DNA of 5,514 bases, from NCBI GenBank assembly GCA_020430865.1, contig JAGQIY010000287.1, positions 1 to 5,514 on the forward strand. Reading direction: 5' to 3'. The position numbers and the translations under genes are program-made. The notes under the pieces are model-generated. The model had not been told where the DNA came from, ran no database searches, and saw nothing but the letters and a program-made list of their open reading frames with translations. Within the stretch, counting starts at the first letter, position 1. Each line of letters begins with the position of its first letter. The stretch is from Myxococcales bacterium (GTDB lineage Bacteria; Myxococcota; Polyangia; Polyangiales; Polyangiaceae). Below are positions 4,753 to 5,514 of this stretch, piece after piece.

Positions 4753-5514
4753 ATGCGACGCGTATCTTCGACCGCCTTCGTTTGCTCCTGGATCGCCACA
4801 CTCGGCGCCTGTTCTCCGGCAGCGACCCCGCCCCCGCCGCCTTCGCCGACTCCCCCCGAGCCCGTGGTACAGGAGCCGCCGCCCAGCGCGCCGAAGTTCG
4901 AGAACCCGGGCGGGATGTGGCTTCCCGGACAGCTCTCCGAGCCCATGCACCAGCAGGCCTTCCAGCGGCTTGGCGTCAAGCTCGACCCTCAGCAACTCAG
5001 CAAGCCCTTCGAGCCGCCGCTCGGCGCGGTGGTCTACCTCGGAGGCTGCTCCGCCTCGTTCGTCTCCCCGGACGGTCTGATCATCACCAACCATCACTGC
5101 GTGACCGGAGCGCTGCAGTACAGCTCCACCCCCAAGGACGACCTGGTCAACAATGGTTTCCTCGCGAAAACGCGCAAGGAGGAGCGCTCCAACGGACCAG
5201 CCGCGCGCGTGTACATCACACAGCGCTACGAGGACGTCACCGACAAGGTGCGTGCCGGCCTGGAGAAGATCGCGGACCCGGCCAAGCGCTACCAGGAGAT
5301 CGAGTCCCGAGAGAAGGCGTTGATCAAGGCGTGTGAAGACAAGACCCCCAACGTCCGCTGCCAGGTCTCGGACTTCTTCGGGGGCTCCCGATATCAGCTC
5401 ATCGAACGCCTGGAGTTGCGCGACATCCGGCTGGTCTACGCACCTCACCGCGGGATCGGCAACTTCGGGGGAGAGATCGACAACTGGCGCTGGCCTCGGC
5501 ACACCGGCGACTAC
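4753..5514 (+). CDS. S46-family dipeptidyl-peptidase, lipoprotein (3' end outside window)
   Basis: N-terminal 254 residues of an S46 serine exopeptidase (DPP7/DPP11/DAP BII group), which removes dipeptides from peptide N-termini in the periplasm or at the cell surface. Full members have about 700 residues, so roughly two thirds is missing at the window edge. The start at ATG 4753 is chosen because it gives a clean lipoprotein signal: MRRV, a hydrophobic stretch, and LGAC with Cys20, +2 Ser. A Pro-rich tether (about 21-47) follows. The S46 hallmark NPGGMW is at 51-56. The chymotrypsin-like core shows GLIITNHHC with catalytic His115, and Cys99 and Cys116 placed for a disulfide. DNWRWPRHTGD (243-253) supplies Asn244, Trp245 and Arg249 of the N-terminus pocket and Asp253 of the triad, with spacing matching known S46 enzymes. 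The catalytic Ser and the Gly/Arg residue that sets P1 preference lie in the missing part, so neutral versus acidic specificity is undecided. A second cysteine pair is Cys194 and Cys203. The frame is open upstream, but that stretch looks non-coding. Confidence 0.92.
   Translation, partial: MRRVSSTAFVCSWIATLGACSPAATPPPPPSPTPPEPVVQEPPPSAPKFENPGGMWLPGQLSEPMHQQAFQRLGVKLDPQQLSKPFEPPLGAVVYLGGCSASFVSPDGLIITNHHCVTGALQYSSTPKDDLVNNGFLAKTRKEERSNGPAARVYITQRYEDVTDKVRAGLEKIADPAKRYQEIESREKALIKACEDKTPNVRCQVSDFFGGSRYQLIERLELRDIRLVYAPHRGIGNFGGEIDNWRWPRHTGDY

Noticed and set aside
4699..5502. Minus-strand 267-codon open frame opposite the S46 gene
   Set aside because: The plus strand carries S46 hallmarks (NPGGMW, TNHHC, DNWRWPRHTGD) in one continuous frame, so the minus frame is a shadow.

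Overview
The window is GC-rich, compactly coded DNA, most likely from a Gram-negative bacterium of the Myxococcota (Polyangiales/Sorangium-like). That placement is an inference. It rests on the GC-rich third positions, the long Pro-rich tethers behind lipoprotein signals, and the set of secreted hydrolases. No rRNA or tRNA gene is present to confirm it.

Layout: (1) Bases 1-44, minus strand: the first 14 codons of a gene leaving the window. It has a strong AGGAGG ribosome site and a hydrophobic leader. (2) 45-174: a divergent intergenic region. (3) 175-1350, plus strand: a lipoprotein alpha/beta-hydrolase of the PAF-acetylhydrolase/dienelactone-hydrolase-like group, with a complete Ser-Asp-His triad. 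(4) 1351-1452: a short convergent gap with GC-rich hairpins. (5) 4435 down to 1453, minus strand: a two-gene operon of M16 (insulinase-family) proteins. The upstream gene (4435-2993) carries the zinc motif HLFEH plus the distal Glu. The downstream gene (2991-1453) has lost every zinc ligand but keeps the Arg/Tyr substrate-binding pair that the first one lacks. (6) 4436-4752: a 317-base divergent intergenic region. (7) 4753 to the window end, plus strand: the N-terminal third of a lipoprotein S46 dipeptidyl-peptidase with catalytic His and Asp in place. The catalytic Ser would lie beyond the window.

How they fit together: all four substantial genes encode exported hydrolases or a partner of one, and three carry lipoprotein signals. 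The M16 pair reads as an obligate heterodimer with a split active site. The catalytic half has a cleavable signal peptide and the non-catalytic half has a lipid anchor, so the pseudo-enzyme may both complete the active site and tether the complex to the membrane. The M16 operon shares its upstream region with the S46 exopeptidase, so the two could be co-regulated and act in sequence on peptides (endo-cleavage, then dipeptide removal). I see no CRISPR array, insertion sequence, RNA gene or phage feature. The families are known; what merits a second look is the arrangement and the split active site, not a wholly new system.
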